Origin: Bacillus salipaludis
GTDB taxonomy: Bacteria > Bacillota > Bacilli > Bacillales_B > DSM-18226
Length of the DNA: 64,000 bases
Direction: 5' to 3'
NCBI RefSeq assembly: GCF_004358205.1
Contig: NZ_SMYO01000013.1
Location: 50,354 to 114,353 of the forward strand
Shown: positions 1 through 8,140 of the stretch, piece by piece
Layout: each line of letters begins with the position of its first letter
Numbering within the stretch: position 1 is the stretch's first letter
Program-made: the position numbers and the translations under genes
The notes under the pieces: generated by a model
Databases searched by the model: none
Told to the model about the DNA's origin: nothing
The model's input: only the letters and a program-made list of their open reading frames with translations

Positions 1-185
1 ATACTTATCGACTGCTGCACAAACATTTCGCACGTTTGCAACTGATTATTTTGACTCGTGATGAACTGCACCTTCGATTCTGTTGTAAAAAATCTAAACA
101 ATTTGCAATTATTCCATAAATCTTGGACATCCTCCCCAGTTACTAGAAATAATAAATAAACAGAAGATTTACTAAAGAGATCCAT
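1..185 (-). CDS. Possible partial ORF running off the left edge
   Basis: Reading leftward from an ATG at 183-185, the frame stays open for 61 codons to the window edge, so its 3' end is missing. The start reads MDLFSKSSVYLL. I do not recognise it, and there is no good ribosome site upstream (the preceding bases are pyrimidine-rich on this strand). It lies just left of a strong hairpin at 201-240. It could be a real gene end, a fragment, or chance; confidence is low. Confidence 0.25.
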   Translation of the reverse strand, partial: MDLFSKSSVYLLFLVTGEDVQDLWNNCKLFRFFTTESKVQFITSQNNQLQTCEMFVQQSIS

Positions 186-200
186 TAATGGAGAAACGAA

Positions 201-240
201 AAAAGCCCAATTTCTCAATTTACTGAGAAATTGGGCTTTT
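201..240. terminator. Perfect 17-bp stem terminator
   Basis: Two 17-base arms (201-217 and 224-240) pair perfectly around a 6-base loop, with A-tract and T-tract flanks, so it can act on either strand. It would stop transcription from the decayed gene on the right (minus strand) or from anything entering from the left. Confidence 0.8.
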
Positions 241-256
241 AAATTTGAATTTCCTT

Positions 257-468
257 TCAGTTTCGCTGAGTCCATCCACCTAAAAAGGGGATCTTGTCAC
301 CATCAAAGACGGCCTCTATATCTCCAAAATGAAAATATTTTTCCTGATTGGGGTCATCATTTAAAACGGCCCAAAAATTCAACTAGGCGTTTAATGCAAA
401 CCGCATCCACTTGTCTTTTTTGTCACGAAGTGTTCAAATCTTTTTGGCTTGTTTGTGAACAGATCCAT
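257..468 (-). pseudogene. Decayed small gene of unknown function
   Basis: Reading leftward from ATG 466-468, a protein-like frame begins MDLFTNKPKRFEHFVTKK. It then shifts by one base in an A-run (about 415-421), continues as DKWMRFALNA, meets an in-frame TAG (383-385), and continues coding-like as LNFWAVLNDD and later YFHFGDIEAVFDG to a TGA at 257-259. One frameshift plus one stop suggests a pseudogene of about 70 residues. I do not recognise the family. It sits upstream of hcp on the opposite strand, and the terminator at 201-240 lies at its end. Chance cannot be excluded, but the residue pattern looks coding. Confidence 0.45.
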
Positions 469-578
469 AAAGCACTCCAAATTTATAATAAATGAATTTA
501 CAATAACGATGTAAACACGTTGATTATATCGCTAATTGCTTATGATACTTATTCAATCATTCACTGGAGGAAATTAAA

Positions 579-2258
579 ATGAGTATGTTTTGTTTTCAAT
601 GTCAAGAAACCTCAAAAGGAACAGGTTGTACAGTTGTTGGAGTATGCGGAAAAAAAGATGATTTAGCAAATATGCAAGATTTATTGATTTACACGATTAA
701 AGGACTAGCGATTGTGAATACAATGGCCCGTGAAATCGGGATTAATCAAAAGAAAACTGATCAGTTTATCATAAATGGCCTCTTTATGACGATTACAAAT
801 GCAAATTGGGATAAAAATGAATTTTTTAATACAGTAAGAGAAGGACTAAAGCTCCGGGAAGAAATTAAAGCGGCAATCAGAAATGCAGGGTACACATTAG
901 ACAATAATAGCGACTTTGTCACTTGGTATCGTGAAACCAATTATGAGCTTGAAATGAAATCTGCTTCTCAAGAAGTTAGTATTTTAGCTACAAGAGATGA
1001 AGATATTCGTTCATTAAGAGAGTTAGTGACTTACGGTTTGAAAGGAATGGCAGCATATTTAGAGCATGCAGCAAATCTAAGCTATGAAAATGAAGAGCTA
1101 AATGCGTTTATGCAAAAAGCACTAGCAAAGATTACAGATGATTCCGTAAGTATGGAACAATTGATCGAACTTTCAATGGAATGTGGAAAGTACGGTGTTC
1201 ATGCCATGGAGCTATTAGATACAGCAAATACATCAACGTATGGTCATCCTGAGATGACAAAAGTAAACATTGGTGTACGTCAAAATCCGGGAATTTTAGT
1301 TAGCGGTCATGACCTAAAAGATATGGAAGAACTTTTAAAACAAACGGAAGGCACGGGAGTAGATGTGTATACACATAGTGAAATGCTTCCAGCGCACTAT
1401 TACCCAGCATTCAAAAAATATGACCATTTTGTCGGTAACTACGGAAATGCATGGTGGGAACAAACTCGTGAATTCGAGAGCTTTAACGGTCCAATTTTAA
1501 TGACAACAAACTGTATTGTACCACCAAGGGAATCTTATAAAGGAAGAATGTATACAACTGGTGCAACTGCTGTCCAGGATGTAACCTATATTCCTAAAAA
1601 TGAAGATGGTACTAAAGATTTCTCCGTTATAATTGAGCATGCAAAGAAATGCCAACCACCAGTAGAAATTGAAAAAGGTGAAATTGTTGGAGGATTTGCG
1701 CATAATCAAGTAGCACAAGTAGCTGATCAAGTTGTAGAAGCTGTGAAAAAGGGTGATATTAAACGATTCTTTGTAATGGCTGGCTGTGATGGCCGCCATA
1801 AGAGCAGAACTTATTATAAAGAGTTTGCCGAAGAACTTCCGAAAGATACGATCATTTTAACTGCCGGTTGTGCTAAATATCGATACAATAAGCTAGATTT
1901 AGGTGATATCAACGGAATTCCAAGGGTGCTTGATGCCGGTCAATGTAACGATTCCTACTCACTAGTCATGACTGCATTGAAGCTGAAAGATGCATTCGGA
2001 TTAGAAAGTGTAAATGAATTACCGTTATCTTACAATATCGCATGGTATGAGCAAAAAGCGGTTATCGTTTTCTTAGCTTTACTTTACTTAGGTGTGAAAA
2101 ATATTCACGTTGGACCAACATTACCAGCTTTCTTATCACCAAACGTAACGAACTTCTTAATTGAGAATTTTGGTGTAGGCGGCATTTCAAATACCAAAGA
2201 AGACATAGAAATGTTCATGAACAGTGGAATTGAAATTCAAGAAAGTGCATTAGTTTAA
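579..2258 (+). CDS. hcp: Hydroxylamine reductase / hybrid-cluster protein Hcp
   Basis: A cytoplasmic Fe-S enzyme that reduces hydroxylamine in vitro and is thought to act as a nitric-oxide reductase during nitrosative stress. The N-terminal cysteines are C5-x2-C8-x8-C17-x5-C23, the spacing of the [4Fe-4S] (Desulfovibrio/Clostridium) type rather than the enterobacterial [2Fe-2S] type. All hybrid-cluster ligands can be placed: H244, E268, C312, C403, C431, C456 and E491, in the same order and nearly the same spacing as the Desulfovibrio protein. Length (559 aa) is normal and GGAGG precedes the ATG. No hcr-type reductase gene is adjacent; a hairpin follows. A weak FNR-like half-site lies at 454-469, but its spacing to a TATAAT (484-489) is poor. 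Confidence 0.96.
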   Translation: MSMFCFQCQETSKGTGCTVVGVCGKKDDLANMQDLLIYTIKGLAIVNTMAREIGINQKKTDQFIINGLFMTITNANWDKNEFFNTVREGLKLREEIKAAIRNAGYTLDNNSDFVTWYRETNYELEMKSASQEVSILATRDEDIRSLRELVTYGLKGMAAYLEHAANLSYENEELNAFMQKALAKITDDSVSMEQLIELSMECGKYGVHAMELLDTANTSTYGHPEMTKVNIGVRQNPGILVSGHDLKDMEELLKQTEGTGVDVYTHSEMLPAHYYPAFKKYDHFVGNYGNAWWEQTREFESFNGPILMTTNCIVPPRESYKGRMYTTGATAVQDVTYIPKNEDGTKDFSVIIEHAKKCQPPVEIEKGEIVGGFAHNQVAQVADQVVEAVKKGDIKRFFVMAGCDGRHKSRTYYKEFAEELPKDTIILTAGCAKYRYNKLDLGDINGIPRVLDAGQCNDSYSLVMTALKLKDAFGLESVNELPLSYNIAWYEQKAVIVFLALLYLGVKNIHVGPTLPAFLSPNVTNFLIENFGVGGISNTKEDIEMFMNSGIEIQESALV

Positions 2259-2293
2259 TTATAGACTCGGGTCCCGGATGGGATGAAGGATAA

Positions 2294-2318
2294 AGGGAGA
2301 GCCTCAGTGGCTTTCCCT
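2294..2318 (+). terminator. Hairpin downstream of hcp (weak terminator)
   Basis: Ten-base arms AGGGAGAGCC and GGCTTTCCCT flank a 5-base loop, with one G-T pair. There is no clear T-tract after it, so it may stabilise the mRNA end rather than terminate. Confidence 0.35.
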
Positions 2319-2342
2319 GGATTAAGAATATAGTTCATATAA

Positions 2343-2368
2343 TAAAAAACACTCACTTTTAGTGAGTG
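2343..2368 (-). terminator. Terminator of the ktr genes
   Basis: On the minus strand the arms CACTCACT and AGTGAGTG close a 3-base loop and are followed by a T-run. It lies about 110 bases after the end of ktrB. Confidence 0.75.
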
Positions 2369-2477
2369 CCCATTAATAATAATAAATTCGAGTAAAATCT
2401 AGAATTAGTCTTTTCTCTTCTTTTAAAAACAACAAGGATGATGATTTTTCATTCCTTAAGGCCTAATTTATAATTAC

Positions 2478-3824
2478 TTATCCAATTAATATTTTTTCTT
2501 CAGCATATTTTAGTTTTCCTTCTTTCTTATTTAACATAAGAGCGAAAGCCATTGTTAACGGTCCAAGTCTTCCAATAAACATCATTAAGGTAATCAAAAG
2601 TCTACCAAGCGGCGAAAGGTTTCCTGTTAATCCTTCTGATAAACCAACTGTACCAAAAGCGGAAATCGTTTCGAAAAGGATTTTATTCATATCTGCTTTT
2701 TCCGTAAAAGTTAATAAAAAGAAAATGGTAAAAATAAAAATCATAGCAGTTACTGCAATGGACAATGATTTATTCACTAATTGCCAAGGAATTCTCCTTT
2801 TAAATATATTTACATTATCTTGATTTGTAAGAACGGTCCAAAAAGCAAGAAGGATAATAGCAAAGGTTGTTACTTTGATTCCTCCGCCTGTGGAACCAGA
2901 CGATGCCCCAATGAACATTAAAACCATTGTAAACACCTGAGATGATAAAGTCATTTCTCCATAATCAATGGTATTAAAACCTGCTGTGCGAGGCACTACC
3001 CCTTGAAAATAAGATGCCCATAATTTATCCCCTAAGCTAAGCTTTCCAATAGTTGCAGGATTGTGAAACTCAGATGCAAAAATGATCATTGTACCTAATA
3101 TGATAAGAATAAAGGTCATTAGTAAAGCTACTTTAGAATGCAGGGATAATTTTCGAAATGATTTCTTTTGCCAAGTATCCATTATTACAGTAAAACCAAT
3201 ACCGCCAATCATAAATAAAAAAGTAATGACTAAATTTATAGTTGGGTCCCCCACCCATTTACTCAAACTATCAGGTTCGAGGCCAAAACCAGCATTATTA
3301 AATGCAGAAATGGAATGAAAGATACCATAATAAATGGCCTTGCCCAATGGCATTTCAAAAGACCAGCGAATGGCTAAAATAACAGCACCAATTGTTTCAA
3401 CAATCAATGTTATTTTAATAATTCGCAAAACAAGCTTCACAACCCCTGATAGCGTTAATACATTTAATGAATCCTGTAATAGCAACCTCTCTTTTAGTCC
3501 TATTTTCTTTCCTAAGATGATAAACATAAATATACCAATTGTCATGAATCCCCATCCGCCGAACTGGATTAAGAAAAGAAGAACGATTTGACCAAATAAT
3601 GTAAATGTTGTTCCCGTATCCACAACTGCTAATCCTGTTACACACACAGCAGATGTTGCCTCAAACAAAGCGTCAATAAAGTTAAGACCGCTTCCTTCTT
3701 CCACAGTGGAAAATGGAAGCATTAATAGCAGAGTCCCTACTAAAATAAGACTGCCAAACCCTATAACAAGAATTTGGGCTGGATGTAATTTAATTAGATT
3801 ACCTTTTCGTTTAAAGGAACCCAC
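2478..3824 (-). CDS. ktrB: Ktr potassium uptake, membrane subunit KtrB
   Basis: The ion-conducting subunit of a Ktr/Trk/HKT-type potassium transporter in the cytoplasmic membrane, working with a cytoplasmic RCK ring (KtrA, the preceding gene). The 448-residue protein shows four pore-loop repeats: TSAVCVTGL near the N-terminus, SAFNNAGFG, GSTGGGIKVTT and SAFGTVGLS, separated by paired hydrophobic helices; length matches KtrB/KtrD. The start is a GTG with GGGGGA six bases upstream. It follows ktrA by 73 bases on the same strand, so co-transcription is likely. KtrB and KtrD paralogues cannot be told apart with confidence here; the pairing with an RCK gene favours KtrB. Confidence 0.92.
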   Translation of the reverse strand: MGSFKRKGNLIKLHPAQILVIGFGSLILVGTLLLMLPFSTVEEGSGLNFIDALFEATSAVCVTGLAVVDTGTTFTLFGQIVLLFLIQFGGWGFMTIGIFMFIILGKKIGLKERLLLQDSLNVLTLSGVVKLVLRIIKITLIVETIGAVILAIRWSFEMPLGKAIYYGIFHSISAFNNAGFGLEPDSLSKWVGDPTINLVITFLFMIGGIGFTVIMDTWQKKSFRKLSLHSKVALLMTFILIILGTMIIFASEFHNPATIGKLSLGDKLWASYFQGVVPRTAGFNTIDYGEMTLSSQVFTMVLMFIGASSGSTGGGIKVTTFAIILLAFWTVLTNQDNVNIFKRRIPWQLVNKSLSIAVTAMIFIFTIFFLLTFTEKADMNKILFETISAFGTVGLSEGLTGNLSPLGRLLITLMMFIGRLGPLTMAFALMLNKKEGKLKYAEEKILIG

Positions 3825-3897
3825 CTTTTATCCCCCTTTATTAAATTTTTCCACTAACCTTTTCAAAATTGCTTTATGCGTTTTGATATTAATTTAA

Positions 3898-4554
3898 TTA
3901 ACTGATATGGGAGAATTTCTGTAAGTCTTCATTTTCTCCAATTACAATCAAGATGTCATCCGATTTTAGCGGGGTTTCCGGATTTGGCAAGATATCAATT
4001 TTATTTTTATTTTTTATACCGATGACGGTTATATTATAATTTGCCCTCATATTGATTTCGCGGAGGTTTTGTCCATTCATACTTGCAGGTACTTTAATTT
4101 CTTCAATACTATAGTCATCTGCCAGTTCAATGAAATTTAAAACGTTTGGAGATGACATTAACTGATGTGCAAGCCTTTCTCCCATGTCTTTCTCAGGATA
4201 AATTACACGATCCGCTCCTACTTTATCCAAAACTTGTCCATGACTTTTATTTATAGCCTTTGCCACAACATGCTTAACTCCTAATTCTTTAAGTAGGAGA
4301 ACGGATAAAATACTTGCTTGAAGATCATCGCCAATCGCTACAATGACAGTATCAAAATTTCGTATCCCTACATTTTTTAGGGTCGATACATCGGTCGTAT
4401 CCCCTATAACTGCATGTGTAACGGAGTCCTGATTATCCTCAATGTTTTCTTCCTTTTTATCAATAGCTAGTACTTCATTTCCTTCTTTAAATAAGGCGGC
4501 AGCAACACTTGAGCCAAACCTACCCATTCCAATGACTGCATATTGTTTTTGCAT
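3898..4554 (-). CDS. ktrA: Ktr potassium uptake, regulatory RCK subunit KtrA
   Basis: The cytoplasmic gating subunit of the Ktr system. The first ~130 residues form an RCK_N Rossmann domain (GMGRFGSSVA nucleotide loop, acidic AIDKKEE at the end of the second strand) that binds ATP/ADP. The last ~70 residues form an RCK_C domain, which in relatives binds c-di-AMP. Length (218 aa) is normal, and AGGAGG precedes the ATG. No riboswitch lies immediately upstream; the c-di-AMP riboswitch of this locus is about 1 kb away, in front of the next gene. A terminator (4752-4775) separates the two, so ktrA probably has its own promoter. Confidence 0.92.
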   Translation of the reverse strand: MQKQYAVIGMGRFGSSVAAALFKEGNEVLAIDKKEENIEDNQDSVTHAVIGDTTDVSTLKNVGIRNFDTVIVAIGDDLQASILSVLLLKELGVKHVVAKAINKSHGQVLDKVGADRVIYPEKDMGERLAHQLMSSPNVLNFIELADDYSIEEIKVPASMNGQNLREINMRANYNITVIGIKNKNKIDILPNPETPLKSDDILIVIGENEDLQKFSHIS

Positions 4555-4751
4555 CTTAAAACCTCCTGCTGTATCTCCTAAAACTAATTAATGTAATCCA
4601 ATAAAAAATACCACTCAATAAGTTGGTTCCAGTTTGTATATGTACATTCTGAATTTTATTACTTGATTTATCTTTAAAATCTGCTGTCATTCACAAATTA
4701 GCCAAGGAAAATTATAGATGTCTCATGTAATATTTTCTTAATCAATTATTC

Positions 4752-4775
4752 AAAAAAAAAGCCACCCACAGGTGG
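4752..4775 (-). terminator. Terminator between the arrestin-like gene and ktrA
   Basis: On the minus strand CCACC-TGTG-GGTGG is followed by nine T bases. The stem is short but the T-tract is strong. It would limit read-through from the riboswitch-controlled gene into ktrA. Confidence 0.65.
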
Positions 4776-4777
4776 AT

Positions 4778-5209
4778 TTAATATGCCACATCCATTTCTT
4801 TAAAACCATTTTCATTATTGATCATAATTGGAAGGCATTGTGTAATACTTTTAGAGTTGGCTAAAACAATCCTTATTATTAAAGTATAAAGAAGAGATCC
4901 CCTATCTTTTCGAATACTCTCAGGGATATAAAATGTAAAAGGAATGGTTTCTGATTTATCAGGTAAACTAGAATAAGAAAATAAAACCGTATGGCTATTG
5001 ATAGTTTCTTCTTCATGAGAATTTGGATCTTTTTTAATTAAATCAATATCATACCTTTTCACTTTATTTTTAATAAGACCACCCTTAAGCTCAATGGAAC
5101 CGTTTATATTAGTACCAACCCCATAAACTTTTTTGTCAAGCTGGATAGTTGCTTTTGGTACAACTAGATTCATTTTCATCATATAGCCATTCAACATCCG
5201 TATCATCAC
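4778..5209 (-). CDS. Spo0M-like (arrestin-fold) small protein
   Basis: A 143-residue protein whose middle (GSIELKGG, then IDLIKK and IPFTFYIPESI) resembles the N-terminal arrestin-like domain of the sporulation-control protein Spo0M: a beta-sandwich with no known catalytic activity. It lacks the longer C-terminal part of full Spo0M (about 250 residues). No signal peptide is seen. The start is uncertain: GTG 5209 is followed at once by ATG 5206, and several more ATG codons lie within the first 13 codons, none with a good ribosome site. It is the first gene downstream of the c-di-AMP riboswitch, although a degenerate stretch of about 280 bases lies between them. Family assignment is by pattern only. 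Confidence 0.55.
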   Translation of the reverse strand: MMIRMLNGYMMKMNLVVPKATIQLDKKVYGVGTNINGSIELKGGLIKNKVKRYDIDLIKKDPNSHEEETINSHTVLFSYSSLPDKSETIPFTFYIPESIRKDRGSLLYTLIIRIVLANSKSITQCLPIMINNENGFKEMDVAY

Positions 5210-5486
5210 CCGTTTTGTATTTATTCACAAAAAAATAGACCAATACTTACTTTTTCCCAAGATGGAACAAAACCATATTCCCGGCATAAATCTGAATTAA
5301 CAGACAGCAAAAAAAATGTTCTTCCATTACATAGGCAAAAAGTAACATTGGTCTACTTAACACATAGCCAGCAACTTTGCTCTCTTAGTGTTCCGTCTCC
5401 CATGTATCTTTCTCAAAAATAGGCACAAAAAAACACCTATTTTAACTTCAAGCTGCTCCTATGCTTCAATTTGTCCAATGAAACAA

Positions 5487-5665
5487 AAAAGCCCCCTGAA
5501 TAGGCGGTCACAGACCTCCTTCGCTTTAGCCGACGAAGTTAGCTGACGGGTAGGATGGCGAAAGAGAATATTCTCATCCTTTCTACAGTATTAGAATTAA
5601 CCCCCAAAAATTGGTTCCTCCGTTCCCAAATGTCGAAATTAGGCCGAACTATTTAATTAGATGTT
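5487..5665 (-). ncRNA. ydaO-type c-di-AMP riboswitch
   Basis: On the minus strand the order of conserved pieces matches the ydaO/yuaA class: GGAACGGAGGAACC, TTTTTGGGGGTTAATTC, a GAAAGGAT...ATCCTACC helix, then ACCCGTCAGCTAACTTCG and GCGAAGGAGG. The end (about 5487-5515) is a GC-rich element, GCCTATTCAGGGGGC followed by TTTTTT, the likely terminator of the expression platform. This class binds cyclic di-AMP and normally turns off potassium uptake or cell-wall hydrolase genes when the ligand is high. The next gene on the strand is the Spo0M-like one, then ktrA-ktrB. Confidence 0.85.
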
Positions 5666-5883
5666 CAATATGAGGTCATTTTAGCTCCATTTGAAAAAGC
5701 TGTAAAGAGGTATATTTTATTAAATAACCTATCATTTGCTCATTTTTCTAATAAAATTCAACATTTTCTTTAAATTACTCATGATTTTGGTATTCGTTCA
5801 AATTTAATTAAATGTATTCATAGATGAACTGCATAAGGAACAACCTATAATCATGAAAAACAAAAAGAGAACGGAGAGATCAC

Positions 5884-7131
5884 ATGGAAGCAAGTGTAAT
5901 GCATTTTGTTCAACGTGAACTATACATGATCACCATGGTTTTTCTTTTTGGATTAATCGCTATTAAACTTTCCGAAAGAATTAAAATTCCCGACGTAGCC
6001 CTGTTTATGATTGTAGGGATTTTAATTGGACCATCCGTTTTCAATTTGATTACAGTTCCCAATGACTCTGTTTCCTACCAATTTATCATTGTATTGGGAT
6101 CGATATTAATTCTGTTTGAAGGAGGCATTGCAATACACTTTTCAGTACTTAAAAAAGTTTGGGTTACGATTTCTCTTCTATCTATATTAGGAGTGATCAT
6201 TACGGCTGCCGTTGTGGCTGTTACCGCTTTCTATTTATTAGATATACCCATTCTTTACGCCCTGCTTCTAGCTTCAGTTATTGCATCCACAGATCCGGCC
6301 ACTTTGATGCCGGTATTTAAACAAATAGCCATTCAAGAGAAGGTAAGACGAACAGTTGAAAGTGAGTCCGCTTTTAACGATGCAACAGGATCTATTTTAA
6401 CGTTTACCTTACTTGGGGTTATAATAGGACATACAGAATTATCCATTTCTTCAATCATATGGAGTTTTTTTCGAGAAGCTGGTGGTGGAATATTAGTTGG
6501 AGCAGTGATTGGTTTTATCGGTATTCTGTTAACCTCAGAACAACGCTTTGGCTTTTTAAAAAAATACAGCATTGTGGTTAGCTTGCTTGTATCCATAAGC
6601 TCTTATTTAGCAGCAGGATTTATTCAAGCCAGCGGCTTTATGGCTACATTCACTGCGGGTCTTATCTCAGGAAACCCACAACTTTTTAGGTTACATATTG
6701 CAGAAGAAACCAACTCAACGGTTTTTGCCTTTTCCAGTCCCCTAACCTTAATTATGAGAACCCTTATTTTTATGCTGTTAGGAACCCAGGTAGATTTTCG
6801 GATCTTAGGCCAGTATTGGATACAAGGAATTTTGGTTGTGCTTGTCTTTATGTTTATTGCTAGACCACTTGCGGTCCTTCTTTGTACTTTACCAGACCGG
6901 AAGGCAAAATGGAAAATGAATGAAATTTTGTTTATGTTCTGGGTTCGGGAAACAGGAGTTATTCCTGCCGCTCTGTCAGGGATGATTGTTGCTGCAAAAG
7001 TTGATTACGCTAACCAAATTGCTTCTATAACGTTTATTGCCATCTTAGTCACCATACTGATCCAAGCAAGTACAACTGGTTATGTAGCCAAAAAGTTGAG
7101 GATTACTATAGAACCTGTAGAAGGCACTTGA
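5884..7131 (+). CDS. CPA1-type cation/proton antiporter (NhaP-like)
   Basis: A 415-residue membrane protein with about 12 hydrophobic helices from residue 15 to the end and no cytoplasmic RCK domain. It probably exchanges Na+ or K+ for H+ across the cytoplasmic membrane. The core carries the helix-4 motif ASTDPATLMPVF and the helix-5 motif ESAFNDATGS; the Asn-Asp pair is the mark of the CPA1 branch, where Asp binds the ion. The ATG follows GGAGAGA. It is transcribed alone and ends at a strong terminator. It diverges from the riboswitch and ktr side, so a role in potassium or sodium balance is plausible; the ion cannot be read from sequence. Confidence 0.85.
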   Translation: MEASVMHFVQRELYMITMVFLFGLIAIKLSERIKIPDVALFMIVGILIGPSVFNLITVPNDSVSYQFIIVLGSILILFEGGIAIHFSVLKKVWVTISLLSILGVIITAAVVAVTAFYLLDIPILYALLLASVIASTDPATLMPVFKQIAIQEKVRRTVESESAFNDATGSILTFTLLGVIIGHTELSISSIIWSFFREAGGGILVGAVIGFIGILLTSEQRFGFLKKYSIVVSLLVSISSYLAAGFIQASGFMATFTAGLISGNPQLFRLHIAEETNSTVFAFSSPLTLIMRTLIFMLLGTQVDFRILGQYWIQGILVVLVFMFIARPLAVLLCTLPDRKAKWKMNEILFMFWVRETGVIPAALSGMIVAAKVDYANQIASITFIAILVTILIQASTTGYVAKKLRITIEPVEGT

Positions 7132-7161
7132 AATAATTATATATAAACAGGGTAAAAAGGA

Positions 7162-7187
7162 CAGGTGAGGTTTCACCTGCTTTTTTT
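7162..7187 (+). terminator. Terminator of the antiporter gene
   Basis: CAGGTGA and TCACCTG arms around GGTT, then C and seven T bases. Confidence 0.85.
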
Positions 7188-7275
7188 AGAATAAAAATAG
7201 AACCCCTATAGCAACAAATGGTTATATTTTTGTTTTTGTTGGTCTGCATCCACCAACACATCCATATGTCTTACT

Positions 7276-7371
7276 ATGGCTTTGTACGGACATGGATTGG
7301 ACAGTGCAGATGAAGCAGCAGCAAACACTTTTGATCAATTTTTTCAGCCAAATATTAAGAATAAAGTATAA
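7276..7371 (+). pseudogene. C-terminal remnant of a tyrosine integrase
   Basis: Only 31 codons remain, reading MALYGHGLDSADEAAANTFDQ and ending at TAA. This is the usual tail of a phage-type tyrosine recombinase: the catalytic Tyr within (T/A)xYGHxLD, followed by a helix rich in Ala and Asn. The rest of the enzyme, with its Arg and His residues, is absent, and no ribosome site precedes the fragment. It is followed by a terminator, by two copies of TGCCACCAA (7401 onward) and by a tRNA-Val gene, the typical setting of an integrated element. Assignment rests on the short tail and the setting. Confidence 0.5.
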
Positions 7372-7374
7372 CAG

Positions 7375-7400
7375 CCCGCAATTAAAGCGGGTTTATTTTT
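7375..7400 (+). terminator. Terminator after the integrase remnant
   Basis: CCCGC and GCGGG arms around a 7-base loop, followed by TTTATTTTT. Confidence 0.7.
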
Positions 7401-7459
7401 TGCCACCAATCTGCCACCAACTAATCTGTATTACTATATCTTAATAACCTGTAACAACG

Positions 7460-7492
7460 AAAAAACCTTGATAATTCAACATTATCAAGGTT
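7460..7492 (-). terminator. Terminator of the tRNA-Val gene
   Basis: On the minus strand the 12-base arms AACCTTGATAAT and ATTATCAAGGTT enclose a 5-base loop and lead into TTTTT. It lies 10 bases past the 3' end of the tRNA. Confidence 0.85.
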
Positions 7493-7501
7493 CTGTTATG
7501 A

Positions 7502-7574
7502 TGACCTGTACAGGGATCGAACCTGTGACCTCAACCCTGTCAAGGTTGCGCTCTCCCAGCTGAGCTAACAGATC
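7502..7574 (-). tRNA. tRNA-Val (anticodon GAC)
   Basis: Read on the minus strand the 73 bases fold as a complete cloverleaf. The acceptor stem is GATCTGT/ACAGGTC (one G-T pair) with discriminator A; the D arm is TAGCTCAGCTGGGAGAGC; the anticodon stem CAACC/GGTTG holds the loop TTGACAG, which gives GAC; the T arm is ACAGG-TTCGATC-CCTGT. The CCA end is not encoded (TCA follows), so it would be added by the CCA enzyme. It stands alone with its own terminator and abuts an integrase remnant, suggesting past use as an attachment site. Confidence 0.95.
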
Positions 7575-7668
7575 ATAATAGTTAAGTACAATATTAATTA
7601 TAATTATGTAGCAAAAAAAGTCAATATCTTTTTGTATTTTTTGAATACAAATTGGAAATAATTCATAA

Positions 7669-7719
7669 GAACGTATGTTCTAAAATATATTGAATAAAGA
7701 ACGAATGTTCGGATATAAT
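7669..7719 (+). promoter_or_regulatory. Promoter with two LexA (SOS) boxes
   Basis: Two matches to the Bacillus LexA box GAAC-N4-GTTC lie at 7669-7680 (GAACGTATGTTC) and 7699-7710 (GAACGAATGTTC), 30 bases apart, about three helical turns on one face. The second box sits between a -35 TTGAAT (7690-7695) and a -10 TATAAT (7714-7719, spacer 18). LexA bound there would block RNA polymerase, so the gene starting at 7753 should be DNA-damage induced. Confidence 0.8.
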
Positions 7720-7752
7720 AATACTATATTAAAAAGAAAGGTGTGAATTTAC

Positions 7753-7977
7753 ATGGAAGGTCTTCTATATCGTTCAATCGAAGAACATCTGCCGTTAGAA
7801 ATGATTTATCTTTCAGAAAATCAACAACTATCCCAGAGAAAATTAATTGTGAAGGAAATCAATGATGAATACATTCTGGCCTATTGCCTGCTTCGCAAAC
7901 AGGTTCGGACTTTTCGCCGGGAAAATATTTTATCCATTATGCCAGATGCTCGCTCTAAGCATCGATATCTCCATTAG
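7753..7977 (+). CDS. Small WYL-like protein, SOS-controlled
   Basis: A 74-residue soluble protein. Residues 15-62 (PLEMIYLSENQQLSQRKLIV, then ILAYCLLRKQVRTFRRENIL) match the beta-barrel core of WYL-type domains: short hydrophobic strands, a run read as the place and basic residues before the FxxxNI end. WYL domains bind nucleic acid or ligands and often sit in regulators of DNA-damage responses; this one lacks any HTH. GAAAGGTG lies nine bases before the ATG. The two LexA boxes upstream are the best clue to its job. The next gene (yjcH) has its own ribosome site 163 bases later; a longer frame overlapping this gene's 3' end is not used. Confidence 0.75.
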   Translation: MEGLLYRSIEEHLPLEMIYLSENQQLSQRKLIVKEINDEYILAYCLLRKQVRTFRRENILSIMPDARSKHRYLH

Positions 7978-8140
7978 TCTTAATCTTGAGGATGGCCCCA
8001 AACTTTTCGTACCACCCCTCTCACATAATCTCACTTTTCATCCCACTATTTCTGCTCAGCCATCCCCTCTTTCCAATAAACAATTCAACTATCTTTATGT
8101 TAGAATGCATTTGTACAGTTTAAAATTGGAGGTATCATCA

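Noticed and set aside
454..469. FNR-like site before hcp (TGTGA with a weak second half)
   Set aside because: The right half-site matches at only three of five bases and its center lies about 35 bases from the predicted start, not 41.5.
7862..8140. Longer N-terminal extension of yjcH
   Set aside because: It overlaps the WYL-like gene in another frame and lacks a ribosome site; the ATG at 8141 has a perfect one and gives the usual length.
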